A stretch of DNA of 64,000 bases from G963668185 sp963668185 (GTDB lineage Bacteria; Chloroflexota; Dehalococcoidia; Lucifugimonadales; G963668185): assembly GCA_963668185.1 (NCBI GenBank), contig OY764162.1, positions 806,001 to 870,000 of the forward strand, given 5' to 3'. Made by a program: the position numbers and the translations under genes. The number at the start of each line of letters is the position of its first letter. Position 1 is the stretch's first letter. Of this stretch, positions 1-7,839 are shown in pieces. The notes beneath the pieces are model-generated. The model had not been told where the DNA came from. It worked only from the letters and a program-made list of their open reading frames with translations, and searched no databases.

Positions 1-2
1 GA

Positions 3-665
3 CGGGTCTTCCGGCGAGAGTCTGACGTCGTAATCGAGGACGCGAACGGAGGGCGGGAAACGTTCGACGACGTGGTGTTCGCATGCAACGCGAACCGGAC
101 GCTGGACATTCTCGACAAACCCACGTTCCTGGAGAGATTCGTCCTTTCGTCGATCCGTTACGAAAGCGATCTGCACGACCAGGCGGTCGTCCACTCAGAC
201 CGGACTGTCCTGCCGGACGATGACGTTCAGGCTCTGACAGCCAGGAGCAATCACATCGAACAGTACGGCGACAGGCCGGACAACTATGAGATCACTTACA
301 TCATGCACAACCAGCAGCCCTGGGCGGGGAAGTCTGACAAGCCATGCCTGGTCACCTATAACCCCAGGAACCCAATCGATGAGAAAAAGGTCATTGGAAG
401 ATACCGGTTCCAGCACGTAGTCCATGACGTGCGGCAGGTCGCCTTGCTGATGCACCTGTTCCGGTTCATCCAGGGCAAGAGGCGCACCTGGCACTGCGGG
501 GCGCACACGCTGGTCAACAGCCAGGAGACTTGCTTCCTGAGCGGGCTGGCCGCCGCCACGCAGATCGGCGCGGACTATCCCTTCGACGACCCCGCGGCGA
601 GGCGGACGTTCAACTACTACGGCGGCATCATGCACGGCTGGCGCTTCAAGAAGGCGAAGGGCTGA
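3..665 (+). CDS. FAD-dependent oxidoreductase (COG2907/amine oxidase-like), C-terminal part
   Basis: The reading frame is open from base 3, so the gene begins before the window and only about 220 C-terminal residues are present. The visible part resembles the substrate and C-terminal half of COG2907-type FAD/NAD-binding proteins. It has a VVFACNAN strand, then a HSDRTVLP stretch, a YIMHNQQPW segment, and a late GAHTLVNSQETCFLSGLAAA segment that in this family closes the FAD site. Relatives are often found near lipid-modifying methyltransferases. Here the next genes are a P450 and a sterol-type methyltransferase, so a role in lipid or isoprenoid oxidation is plausible but inferred. The dinucleotide-binding N terminus cannot be checked. 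Confidence 0.7.
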   Translation, partial: RVFRRESDVVIEDANGGRETFDDVVFACNANRTLDILDKPTFLERFVLSSIRYESDLHDQAVVHSDRTVLPDDDVQALTARSNHIEQYGDRPDNYEITYIMHNQQPWAGKSDKPCLVTYNPRNPIDEKKVIGRYRFQHVVHDVRQVALLMHLFRFIQGKRRTWHCGAHTLVNSQETCFLSGLAAATQIGADYPFDDPAARRTFNYYGGIMHGWRFKKAKG

Positions 666-688
666 AGGCAACTCATGGTTCGACAGGC

Positions 689-770
689 CCTTCGACAAGC
701 TCAGGGCGAACGGGTTAGACGGGCTGGCCCCTTCGACAAGCTCAGGGCGAACGGGTTAGACGGGCTGGCC
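689..770. repeat. 41-bp tandem repeat, two copies
   Basis: Two identical 41-bp units begin at 689 and 730. Each contains the dispersed core CCTTCGACAAGCTCAGGG followed by a GGTTAGACGGGCTGG tail. The array lies between the oxidoreductase stop and the P450 promoter region. The same core recurs singly at many other intergenic sites in the window, so this is a local duplication of a dispersed repeat. Confidence 0.9.
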
Positions 771-802
771 GCGAACTGAACGAAAGCTCACGAGTGCGTT
801 GC

Positions 803-832
803 TTGTTCTTCACGTTGCGGCGCAGTTATACT
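803..832 (+). promoter_or_regulatory. possible sigma-70 promoter of the GPP34-P450 gene
   Basis: TTGTTC at 803-808 and TATACT at 827-832 are separated by 18 bp, about 65 bp before the ATG at 897. This stretch is more AT-rich than its surroundings. The match is reasonable, not perfect. Confidence 0.4.
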
Positions 833-896
833 TGATTTTATGAGTTCGTGCTTGGCGGCATGAAGGCAAGGAGTTGGCGCCGGGAGACCTGAACCG

Positions 897-2924
897 ATGA
901 CCACTACCGCAGACCGCGTCGCAACCCAGGAGCTAAGCCTGCTTGGGGAACTCATTCTGACTCTTCTCAACGAGGAGAGCGGATACTTTCACCAGGTGCC
1001 CGGCTGGGACTTGAACTGCGCCGTCGCGGGCGGAGTCATCGCGGAACTCTCGCTCCAGTCCCGCATAGACACGGACATGGAGTCCCTGTTCCTCGTGGAC
1101 CGGACGCCCACGGGCGATCCACGGCTTGACCCCATACTGCACCAGATCGCGGAAGAGCCGGTGAGGCGCAACGCGCAGTACTGGATCGAGCGGCTGGCCC
1201 CCCAGGCGGAGAACATAATCGACCTGACGCTGGACCACCTGGTCAGCGTCAAAATCCTGGAACACCACGACGGCGATTTCTGGACGGTCTCGCGTAGCGC
1301 GGCGCAGGCGGACTCGCGCAACGGCGCGCAGGGAGGCGCGGGAGCGGATTTCGTCAAGACGCGAATCAGCAGGGCCATATTCGAGAACGAGATCCCCGAC
1401 CCGAGGGACATCGTCATCATCAGCCTCATCAACACGTGCGACGTGTTCCGGTTCATGTTCCAGTTGGACGAGGCCGCGGAGAAGCGCATCGAAGCAATCT
1501 GCCGGATGGACTTGATCGCCCGTTCGATTGCGAGCGCGGTCTCGGAGAACATCGCCGCCCCGCTGCTACGGCATTCGGCCCTGACGAAGACGATACCCAG
1601 GGCGTCGCTGAGGAAGGCGCTGTTCAGTCCGCACCTGCGCAGCGGGAACATTCCCGCCCTGTTCGCGGACCTCGCGAAGGAGTACGGCCCCGTCTTCGAA
1701 CTCAAGCCTCCGTTCGTCAAGCCGATGATTTTCGTCGCCGGGCCGGAGACCAACCGCTGGGTGCACCGCCGGGGGCGCATGTACCTGAGGGCGAAGGACT
1801 ACTTCTCGGACTTCGAGAAGGTGTACGGCGCGTCGGGAGTACTGCCGTCGCTCGACGGCGCGGAGCACTTCCGGCTGCGCAAGTCCCTGTCTCCGGGGTA
1901 CTCTCGCGGCAGGCTGATGAGCCGGCTGGAAGATCTCTACGGCTTCGCGCGGAGCTACATGTCGGGCTGGTCCGAAGGGGACACGTACACCGCGACGCCA
2001 ATGTGCCGCGAGATGATAAACAAGCAACTTTCGCCGCTTTTCGTCAGCGTGGACTCCCAGGACATATTCGAAGACCTGGCCACCTACAAGGAGCGCGCCC
2101 TCACCACTCACATCCTGAAGGCCATGCCCAAGTTCATGCTCAAGACCCCGGGCATGAGACGCAAGGCGAAGGCCGTAGACGTCCTGCTGGAGCGGGTCCA
2201 GAGCGTGCACACGCCGGCCCAGCGCGCCGGAAGCCCGCGGACCCTGTCGGACGACCTGCTCAGCCTGCACGCCAGCGATCCGCAGTTCGTCCCGGAGTCC
2301 AATCTACGGTTCGCGCTTTCCGCGGCGTTGATAGCCAGCGTATATCTGGGGGACGCGTTCAGCTTCGTCCTGTACGCGTTCGCATCCCAGCCGGAGTTGC
2401 AGGACAGCATCCGGGAGGAAGCGGACGCCCTGTTCGACGGCGGCGACCCCGACCCCAGGGACTTCAGGATGCCGGCGATCGACGTGACGCACCGCTTCCT
2501 CATGGAGTGCCTGCGAATGTACCCGATAGTCCCGATGTCGCTTAGAAACGTGATGAACTCGTGCGTGGTGGAGGGCTTCGAGCTGCCGGTGGGCACGAGG
2601 CTCTACATCGCCCAGTCCGCCTCACACTTCATGGAAGACGTGTTCCCGGAGCCGTTCAAGTTCGACATCGACCGCTACAAGCCGCCGCGCAACGAGCACC
2701 ACAGCCCCGGGTACGCGCCCTACGGCCTGGGCACGCACACCTGCCTGGGGTTCCGGTGGATGGAGTTGCAGTTGGCCGTAAACCTGCTGATGGTGGCGCA
2801 TTACTTCAGGCTGGAGTTGTATCCCTCGAACTACAAGCTCAAGTTCGATCCGGTGCCCTCGATGAAGCCGAGCAGGAAGCTGAAGTTCCGAATCGCGGAG
2901 AAGCGCCGCCCCCTGCCCGCCTAG
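897..2924 (+). CDS. GPP34 domain-cytochrome P450 fusion protein
   Basis: This is a 675-residue protein, about 230 residues longer than a usual bacterial P450. Residues 1 to about 215 resemble the GPP34 (GOLPH3/Vps74) family: an opening LLGELILTLLNEESG, then AGGVIAELSLQSRID, a PTGDPRLDPIL segment and a later EIPDPRDIVIISL helix. In eukaryotes this fold binds phosphoinositide membranes. Residues 230-675 are a P450 with ExxR (E537-C-L-R540) and the heme-ligand loop YGLGTHTCLG (Cys616). The usual I-helix A/G-G-x-D/E-T-T signature is not recognisable; the corresponding stretch near residues 475-490 reads ASVYLGDAFS. No signal peptide is seen. A possible SD (GGGAG) precedes the ATG. It converges on an Erg6-like methyltransferase, which suggests a lipid or sterol-like substrate. 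The domain calls are confident; the substrate is inferred. Confidence 0.88.
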   Translation: MTTTADRVATQELSLLGELILTLLNEESGYFHQVPGWDLNCAVAGGVIAELSLQSRIDTDMESLFLVDRTPTGDPRLDPILHQIAEEPVRRNAQYWIERLAPQAENIIDLTLDHLVSVKILEHHDGDFWTVSRSAAQADSRNGAQGGAGADFVKTRISRAIFENEIPDPRDIVIISLINTCDVFRFMFQLDEAAEKRIEAICRMDLIARSIASAVSENIAAPLLRHSALTKTIPRASLRKALFSPHLRSGNIPALFADLAKEYGPVFELKPPFVKPMIFVAGPETNRWVHRRGRMYLRAKDYFSDFEKVYGASGVLPSLDGAEHFRLRKSLSPGYSRGRLMSRLEDLYGFARSYMSGWSEGDTYTATPMCREMINKQLSPLFVSVDSQDIFEDLATYKERALTTHILKAMPKFMLKTPGMRRKAKAVDVLLERVQSVHTPAQRAGSPRTLSDDLLSLHASDPQFVPESNLRFALSAALIASVYLGDAFSFVLYAFASQPELQDSIREEADALFDGGDPDPRDFRMPAIDVTHRFLMECLRMYPIVPMSLRNVMNSCVVEGFELPVGTRLYIAQSASHFMEDVFPEPFKFDIDRYKPPRNEHHSPGYAPYGLGTHTCLGFRWMELQLAVNLLMVAHYFRLELYPSNYKLKFDPVPSMKPSRKLKFRIAEKRRPLPA

Positions 2925-2947
2925 CGCGTCAGCCGACTGCGCCTTGA

Positions 2948-2973
2948 CCCTTCGACAGGCTCAGGGTGAACGG
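2948..2973. repeat. dispersed repeat (TTCGACAGGCTCAGGG family)
   Basis: A single copy of the dispersed repeat lies in the 57-bp gap between the convergent P450 and methyltransferase genes. Related copies occur near 690-770, 22000-22086, 31955-31980, 39840-39865, 59355-59380, 61158-61182 and 61239-61263. Confidence 0.8.
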
Positions 2974-2981
2974 ATTTCTTT

Positions 2982-4004
2982 TTAGGCGGGCTTGCGGGCC
3001 AGGAAGCAGTAGAGCGGCGTAAATATCCCCGTCCTGCCGCCCGCCACGTATGCCCTCGCGGTGCGGTCCATCAGCCCCACAACATCCGCGGACCCTTTCG
3101 GGAACACTCCCACGGCCTCGGCCAGCTTGGACCCCGCGATGAACACCTTGCGGCCCAGGGGAACCCTGCGCAGCGCGTTGCCCAGAGTTCTGCTCCGCGT
3201 TTCCATGGGCTGATACCACGGCGTGGCCTGGCTGCCTCTTTCCGCGACGGCCCGGTCGATCCCCTCGATGACCTGGAATCCCGCCGCCTCGAGGTCCCGG
3301 TTGACTTCGTCCGTAGTCGCGATTTCCTTGAGCGCGATGCCGTGCATGAGCTCCCGCTTGATAGCCCTGTGTCGATTGTCGCCAGGGTCGAACTTGTCCG
3401 TCATGCACATTTCCTGGCCCCAGAACAGCGCCCCGGGCTTCAGCACGCGGTAGATCTCCGCGAACGCGCCGACCTTGTCCGGCGCGTGGCACGTCGATTC
3501 GATCGCGTAGCCCCTATCGAACGTGTCGTCCGCGACGGCGCTCATGTCCATGAAACTGCACGCGAGGTAGTCCGCCACATGGTCCAGCCCCGCCTCGGCG
3601 TTCAACTCTTTCGCCTTGTCAAGCTGGATTTCGCTGCTGTTGACCCCCAACACCCTGACGCCGGCCTCCCGCGCGACGCGGCGCATCGGGCCGCCGATCC
3701 CACAGCCCACGTCGATCACGCGCATACCCTCGCGCAACTCCAGCTTGGAGATCATCAGGCGCTGGTGCCGGATCTTGGAGTCCTCCAGGCTCTCGCTGGG
3801 CGATAGCGGGGCGAAGTGCAGGGACTCGCCCCAGCCGAACACCATGAACTCGCCGCAGAGGTCGTAGTACTCCTTCACGGTTTCGGCGTGGTCGTAACCG
3901 GCGGGCGCCCTGTCCATCCAGCCGTCAAGGCGCTTCACGCGGCTTTGAACGTCGGACTGGCCGTAAGCCGACTTGAGCCCGGCGGAAAGTTTTCGGAGTT
4001 GCAT
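2982..4004 (-). CDS. Erg6-like sterol C-methyltransferase (SAM-dependent)
   Basis: This is a 340-residue SAM-dependent methyltransferase. It shows the sequence blocks of sterol C-24 methyltransferases in order: the aromatic region I YYDLCGEFMVFGWGESLHF (residues 46-64), the SAM loop VIDVGCGIGGPMRRVA (96-111), the YAIESTCHAPD block (166-176), a RVLKPGALFWGQE strand, and a late PWYQPME matching the PWYxPL of the SMT C-terminal domain. In eukaryotes this family methylates the sterol side chain; bacterial relatives act on sterols and other isoprenoids. The start at 4004 has GAGAAGG about 4 bases upstream and leaves 37 bp to the exporter gene; longer versions would overlap that gene. It is the last gene of the Rieske-exporter-methyltransferase set. 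The SMT relationship is well supported; the exact acceptor is unknown. Confidence 0.85.
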   Translation of the reverse strand: MQLRKLSAGLKSAYGQSDVQSRVKRLDGWMDRAPAGYDHAETVKEYYDLCGEFMVFGWGESLHFAPLSPSESLEDSKIRHQRLMISKLELREGMRVIDVGCGIGGPMRRVAREAGVRVLGVNSSEIQLDKAKELNAEAGLDHVADYLACSFMDMSAVADDTFDRGYAIESTCHAPDKVGAFAEIYRVLKPGALFWGQEMCMTDKFDPGDNRHRAIKRELMHGIALKEIATTDEVNRDLEAAGFQVIEGIDRAVAERGSQATPWYQPMETRSRTLGNALRRVPLGRKVFIAGSKLAEAVGVFPKGSADVVGLMDRTARAYVAGGRTGIFTPLYCFLARKPA

Positions 4005-4041
4005 TAGCCTTCTCTGACGCGGGGATGGTTGCCGGGCGAGG

Positions 4042-6483
4042 TCACGCGGTCTCGCCGCGCGTCTGGATGTCATCGATCGCGACGTCGAGATCGCTCCAGA
4101 TGCGCTCGATCGAGGCCCGCAGCCGCATGTTCTCGTACGCGCCCCAGACAACCATTATCGGAAGCACGACGAGGATGGAGACGGCCAGCGAGTAAACGAT
4201 TGTGATTGTCGCCGTGATGCCGAACTGCTGCGAAGCCCCCAGCGGGGAGGCGGCCAGCACGCCAAAGCCGAACGCCGTGGTCAGCGCGGAGCCCAGCAGC
4301 GCGGAGCCGGTGGTGGAGAGCGTCCGCACGGCAGCCCGCTCCGGGTTGCGAAGGCGGGTGAACTCCTCGCGGTAGCGATGAATGATGTGGATGGTGTAGT
4401 CCACGCCGATCCCTATCGAAAGCGCGGTGATGATGGAGGTTATCATCGTGTACGGAATGCCCAGCAGCGCCATGGTCCCGAGCACGCAGATGAGCACGAG
4501 GACGATTGGCCCCACGGCGACGAGGCCAAGCGCGGGCTGGCGCAGCGTGACCCAGAAGAAGATGGTGAGTATGCTCAGGGCCGCGGCGATGGTGGCGCCG
4601 ATGGCCTGGGTCTGGCCGTCGGTGATCTGGTCGGTCACGGCAACCGCGATGATGCTTTCCGAAGTGGCGGTGACCGCGTCATCGTCGCCGAGCCAGAGCG
4701 CTTCTATTTCCTGCTGGAGGTCCCTCGTCTCCGCCGGGTTGTCGAGGAACTTGGGGAACTGGAGCAGCATAGTGTCCATGCCCTGCGGATCGTTGATAAG
4801 GAAGCGGGCCCCGGCAGGATCCGTGGCGATGAGCTTGTCCACAAACTCCTGCATCAGAGACGGGACCAGCTCCACCCCTGGGGACGCCTCACGAAGGAGC
4901 GCGTCCAGTTCAGGATCGTAGTTGTCGCCGGGTTCTCCGGAGTCGGTCGTCCAGTCGCGCACCAACTCCTCGAACGATCCTTGCAGGGGCCCGGCGGCTG
5001 CCGCGGGGCGGCGCTGCTCGTCCTCGAAGGCCAGGGTCAGGTCGTGAAGATTCAGCAGTGTCCGGCTCTGGGTCAGTTCGGACTTGATCAGCAGGCTGCC
5101 GACCTCCGTAGTGCCGCCGACGGCCGTTTCGAGCGTGTCCATGTCCGCCAACACGCTCCCGCCCCTGGGGAGCACGTCCTTGACGGTGAACTCGGACTCC
5201 AACCCCGTAGCGGCGTAACCGAGGCCGATTGTCGCCAGGACGACGACGACGATGTAAGGCACCGGATGGCGCGTGATCCCGCTTGCCACGATCTCCGCCG
5301 CCCTGGGGATGCCGGGCAACGCGTTGGAGATGGGACGGGCGGGCGGCAGTGAGCCTCGCGCCTCGCGCCGCCGGTCGATGATTGTCCGGCCGGCCGGGAT
5401 CAGGCTCAGCATCACCACGAGGCTCATGCCGACGCCCAGCCCCGCGACGATGCCGAAGTCGGCAATAACGCCGATGGGCGAGAACCGGGTTGCCAACAGG
5501 CTGACGATCGTCGTAACAGCGGCAAGCGTGAGCGGCAGCGTGACGTTCCGCGTTCCGGTGCGCACGGCGACCAGCACGGAATCGCCCTCCACCCGCCGCT
5601 CCCGGTAGTGGGAGACGGTCTGGATGGCGTAGTCCACGGTCAGGCTGATGATGATGACGGGCACCATGGTTGACAGTGAGCTTGGAGGCCCTATCAGGCC
5701 CAGGGCGTTCGGACCGAGCCAGCCCTCCGCTCCGACAACCCAGACTATCGAAACGAAAAGTCCCGCCAGGGACAGCAGCATGTCCGACAAGGTGCGCGTA
5801 AAGAGCAGAAGCAGCGCGGCGATCAGCAGCAGCGCCAGCCCTATCAGCGGCGCCATGCCCTCCTCCGTGGCCTGCTTGTACTCGTCCTGGACTATCGCGT
5901 TCGAAAGGCTGCTGACCCGCATCGGCCCCTCGGACGCGTCCGCCAGATCGAAGATGTCCCGCTCGACGTCAGCCACCCGCTCGGCGTCCGTAACGCTCAG
6001 GCGGAGGTGGGCGACGGCCACGGGCGTACCGTCCGAGTCGGTCCCGGTCATGGAGTCCAGGACGCCGCCCAACTCCGGCGAGTTCCTGACCGCGTCGATC
6101 TGCGCCTGCGTGACCGACTCGAAGTCTTCGACTTGGAGCGCGGCCCCCACCAGCAACGAGGGCGCGATCATGCCGCCCTCCGGCGCGAGCAAGTCGGGCA
6201 CGCCGGGGATGGCCGCGATGTCGTCCATCAGGGCGTCCATCTGCGAGAGGCCGGCGGGTGTCAGGGCATCCCCGCGAAAAACCAGCGTGACGACCGAGAC
6301 GTCGCCGGAGTCCCCAAAGAACCGGTCCACTTCCCCGGTCGCCGTGACGATGGGGTGATCGGGCGGGAGGAACGCAAGGTCGGCGCCCTCCGTGGGCGGG
6401 GCCCGGCGCGCGGCGCCCGCGGCGAGAATCACGGTGATGATGAGGATCACGCCGATCGTCAACCAGGGGCGGGCCGTAACCAA
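4042..6483 (-). CDS. MMPL/HAE3-family RND exporter
   Basis: This is an RND-superfamily inner-membrane protein of about 813 residues in two homologous halves. Each half has one TM helix, a large extracytoplasmic loop and a cluster of five TM helices. The second helix clusters carry the polar signatures IIISLTVDYAIQT and ALSIGIGVDYTIHI expected of MMPL/HAE3 proteins. The family, which includes HpnN-like proteins, moves hopanoids, sterols or other lipids. Its position between a Rieske oxygenase and an Erg6-like methyltransferase suggests export of their product. The start is uncertain. The listed TTG at 6483 lacks a clear SD, and the frame stays open upstream only to an in-frame TAG that is also the Rieske stop (6526-6528), so an upstream CTG (6492) is also possible. 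Confidence 0.85.
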   Translation of the reverse strand: MVTARPWLTIGVILIITVILAAGAARRAPPTEGADLAFLPPDHPIVTATGEVDRFFGDSGDVSVVTLVFRGDALTPAGLSQMDALMDDIAAIPGVPDLLAPEGGMIAPSLLVGAALQVEDFESVTQAQIDAVRNSPELGGVLDSMTGTDSDGTPVAVAHLRLSVTDAERVADVERDIFDLADASEGPMRVSSLSNAIVQDEYKQATEEGMAPLIGLALLLIAALLLLFTRTLSDMLLSLAGLFVSIVWVVGAEGWLGPNALGLIGPPSSLSTMVPVIIISLTVDYAIQTVSHYRERRVEGDSVLVAVRTGTRNVTLPLTLAAVTTIVSLLATRFSPIGVIADFGIVAGLGVGMSLVVMLSLIPAGRTIIDRRREARGSLPPARPISNALPGIPRAAEIVASGITRHPVPYIVVVVLATIGLGYAATGLESEFTVKDVLPRGGSVLADMDTLETAVGGTTEVGSLLIKSELTQSRTLLNLHDLTLAFEDEQRRPAAAAGPLQGSFEELVRDWTTDSGEPGDNYDPELDALLREASPGVELVPSLMQEFVDKLIATDPAGARFLINDPQGMDTMLLQFPKFLDNPAETRDLQQEIEALWLGDDDAVTATSESIIAVAVTDQITDGQTQAIGATIAAALSILTIFFWVTLRQPALGLVAVGPIVLVLICVLGTMALLGIPYTMITSIITALSIGIGVDYTIHIIHRYREEFTRLRNPERAAVRTLSTTGSALLGSALTTAFGFGVLAASPLGASQQFGITATITIVYSLAVSILVVLPIMVVWGAYENMRLRASIERIWSDLDVAIDDIQTRGETA

Positions 6484-6525
6484 CCGACTCAGGAAATCAA
6501 GTACGTTGGTGATGTCCTGACCTCT

Positions 6526-7569
6526 CTATTCGTTATCTTCGTCTTGGGCCGGATAGAACTGGGCGCAGTATGCCCGATAGGGCATGATCTCGCCGTCGGA
6601 GCGGCACAGGCGGGGCCGAGGCTCGTACCGCTTGTTGCCCCAGATTATCACGTCCTGCCGCACATCGTGCTCCTGGAAGCGAACGATGAACTTGTTCATC
6701 AACGGCGCGCGCAGCTTCACCGGCAGGAATCCCAGGCCTGCGACCCACCGCTTCGGGCCGCGAATCTCCTTCACCTGCGAGGCAATCGTCAGGTCGATCA
6801 GAGTCCCGTCCACGGGCGTCGCCAGTATCCACAGGCGCATGTCCATGCCGATGGAGCGCTCCCGGATGGCGACGTGCGAATAGCCCAGCCCCAACACGAG
6901 CGTCCTCGCGGCAACGTCGAAGGCGATCGTGGCGAGCCTCGCGATCTTCCGGGCGCTTCTGAAGATGAAGTTGCTCTGGAGGCGGTGACCTTCTATCGAC
7001 AACGGGTCGATGCGGTCCACGCTTCCATAGCCGTGGACGTATCGCAGGTGGGCGAGGTCCACCGAGTTTTCGGTAGTCTCCTGCGGATGGCCGGGAAAGC
7101 GTAGCGTCCTAGTCTCCAGGCCGCTCCAGCCCGACTGGTCCGGGGTTTCGTCCGGCAGGCCCCATTGCGGCCCTCGCCCGTCGATGCCCCACCAGGCGAA
7201 GACCAGGTCGAGCACCTCGTGCGTCTCGAACGTCCGCAGCCTCGCTGTCCTGGGCGGGTCGGCGTACGGCGTGGCGACGCACTGTCCGGTCGTGTCGAAC
7301 TCGTAGCCGTGGAAGGGGCATACCAGCCGGCCTCCGCAGACCTCGCCTCCGGCCTCCGGCCCCAAGTCGGCGCCCAGATGCGGGCAGTATGCCTCGGCCA
7401 CGCAGACCCGGCCGTCGTCGTCACACCAGATGACGACGTTCTCCCCCATCCAGGTCTTCTGGACGAGTTTGGCTTTCAAGACGTCCCGACGCCTCGCGAC
7501 GAAGTACCAGCCCTCCGGGAAGGGGGCAAGCGATTGAGCGTATTCGAACGTCCTGAGTTTGGTTGTCAT
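6526..7569 (-). CDS. Rieske non-heme iron oxygenase, KshA/DAF-36-like
   Basis: This is a 347-residue oxygenase. The N-terminal Rieske [2Fe-2S] domain has C62-P-H64 and C84-P-F-H87. The catalytic domain has the mononuclear iron motif NSVDLAHLRYVHG, with D171, H174 and H179. D306 in QDVIIWGNKRY is the likely third carboxylate. That late segment plus RSDGEIMPYRAYCAQFY matches the C-terminal pattern of 3-ketosteroid 9-alpha-hydroxylase (KshA) and of cholesterol 7-desaturases. The family, like the bacterial sterol C-4 demethylase SdmA, oxidises steroids using an external reductase, which is not in the window. It is the first gene of a minus-strand set with the exporter and methyltransferase. The substrate is inferred. 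Confidence 0.85.
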   Translation of the reverse strand: MTTKLRTFEYAQSLAPFPEGWYFVARRRDVLKAKLVQKTWMGENVVIWCDDDGRVCVAEAYCPHLGADLGPEAGGEVCGGRLVCPFHGYEFDTTGQCVATPYADPPRTARLRTFETHEVLDLVFAWWGIDGRGPQWGLPDETPDQSGWSGLETRTLRFPGHPQETTENSVDLAHLRYVHGYGSVDRIDPLSIEGHRLQSNFIFRSARKIARLATIAFDVAARTLVLGLGYSHVAIRERSIGMDMRLWILATPVDGTLIDLTIASQVKEIRGPKRWVAGLGFLPVKLRAPLMNKFIVRFQEHDVRQDVIIWGNKRYEPRPRLCRSDGEIMPYRAYCAQFYPAQDEDNE

Positions 7570-7686
7570 CCAGCCAGGCCCCTGCTCAACATAGACGATG
7601 GCACTCTAGCACGTGGGATTTCATACTGGCTATCTTCCGGCAGTACACGTTCGCGGCTTTCCCAACCTGCCCGCTCATGGTTCGAC

Positions 7687-7751
7687 AGGCTCACCACGAA
7701 CGGACTACACAGGCTCACCACGAACGGACTACATAGGCTCACCACGAACGA
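7687..7751. repeat. 24-bp tandem repeat, 2.7 copies
   Basis: AGGCTCACCACGAACGGACT units recur with a 24-bp period at 7687, 7711 and 7735, in the divergent gap between the Rieske gene and the RND pump. It is a local expansion of the TTCGACAGGCTCACCACGAA form of the dispersed repeat. The period is too short for CRISPR and there are no unique spacers. The rest of 7570-7839 holds no recognisable gene. Confidence 0.85.
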
Positions 7752-7839
7752 AGCGGAACGCTTGGCTCGAATCGGTTACATACCGGAGAGCGCTACCGGC
7801 ATAATACTACTCAGCGTCTCGAACGAAGGAGTGGCGACA

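Noticed and set aside
4378..5352. 324-codon open frame on the plus strand
   Set aside because: Antisense of the MMPL exporter with no recognisable motif.
7687..7751. CRISPR-like array
   Set aside because: The 24-bp units are directly adjacent with no unique spacers; it is a simple tandem repeat, like the 41-bp repeat at 689-770.
7165..7839. N-terminal extension of the RND pump
   Set aside because: The open frame is antisense to the Rieske gene and then passes through tandem repeats; RND homology begins at the TTG at 7840.
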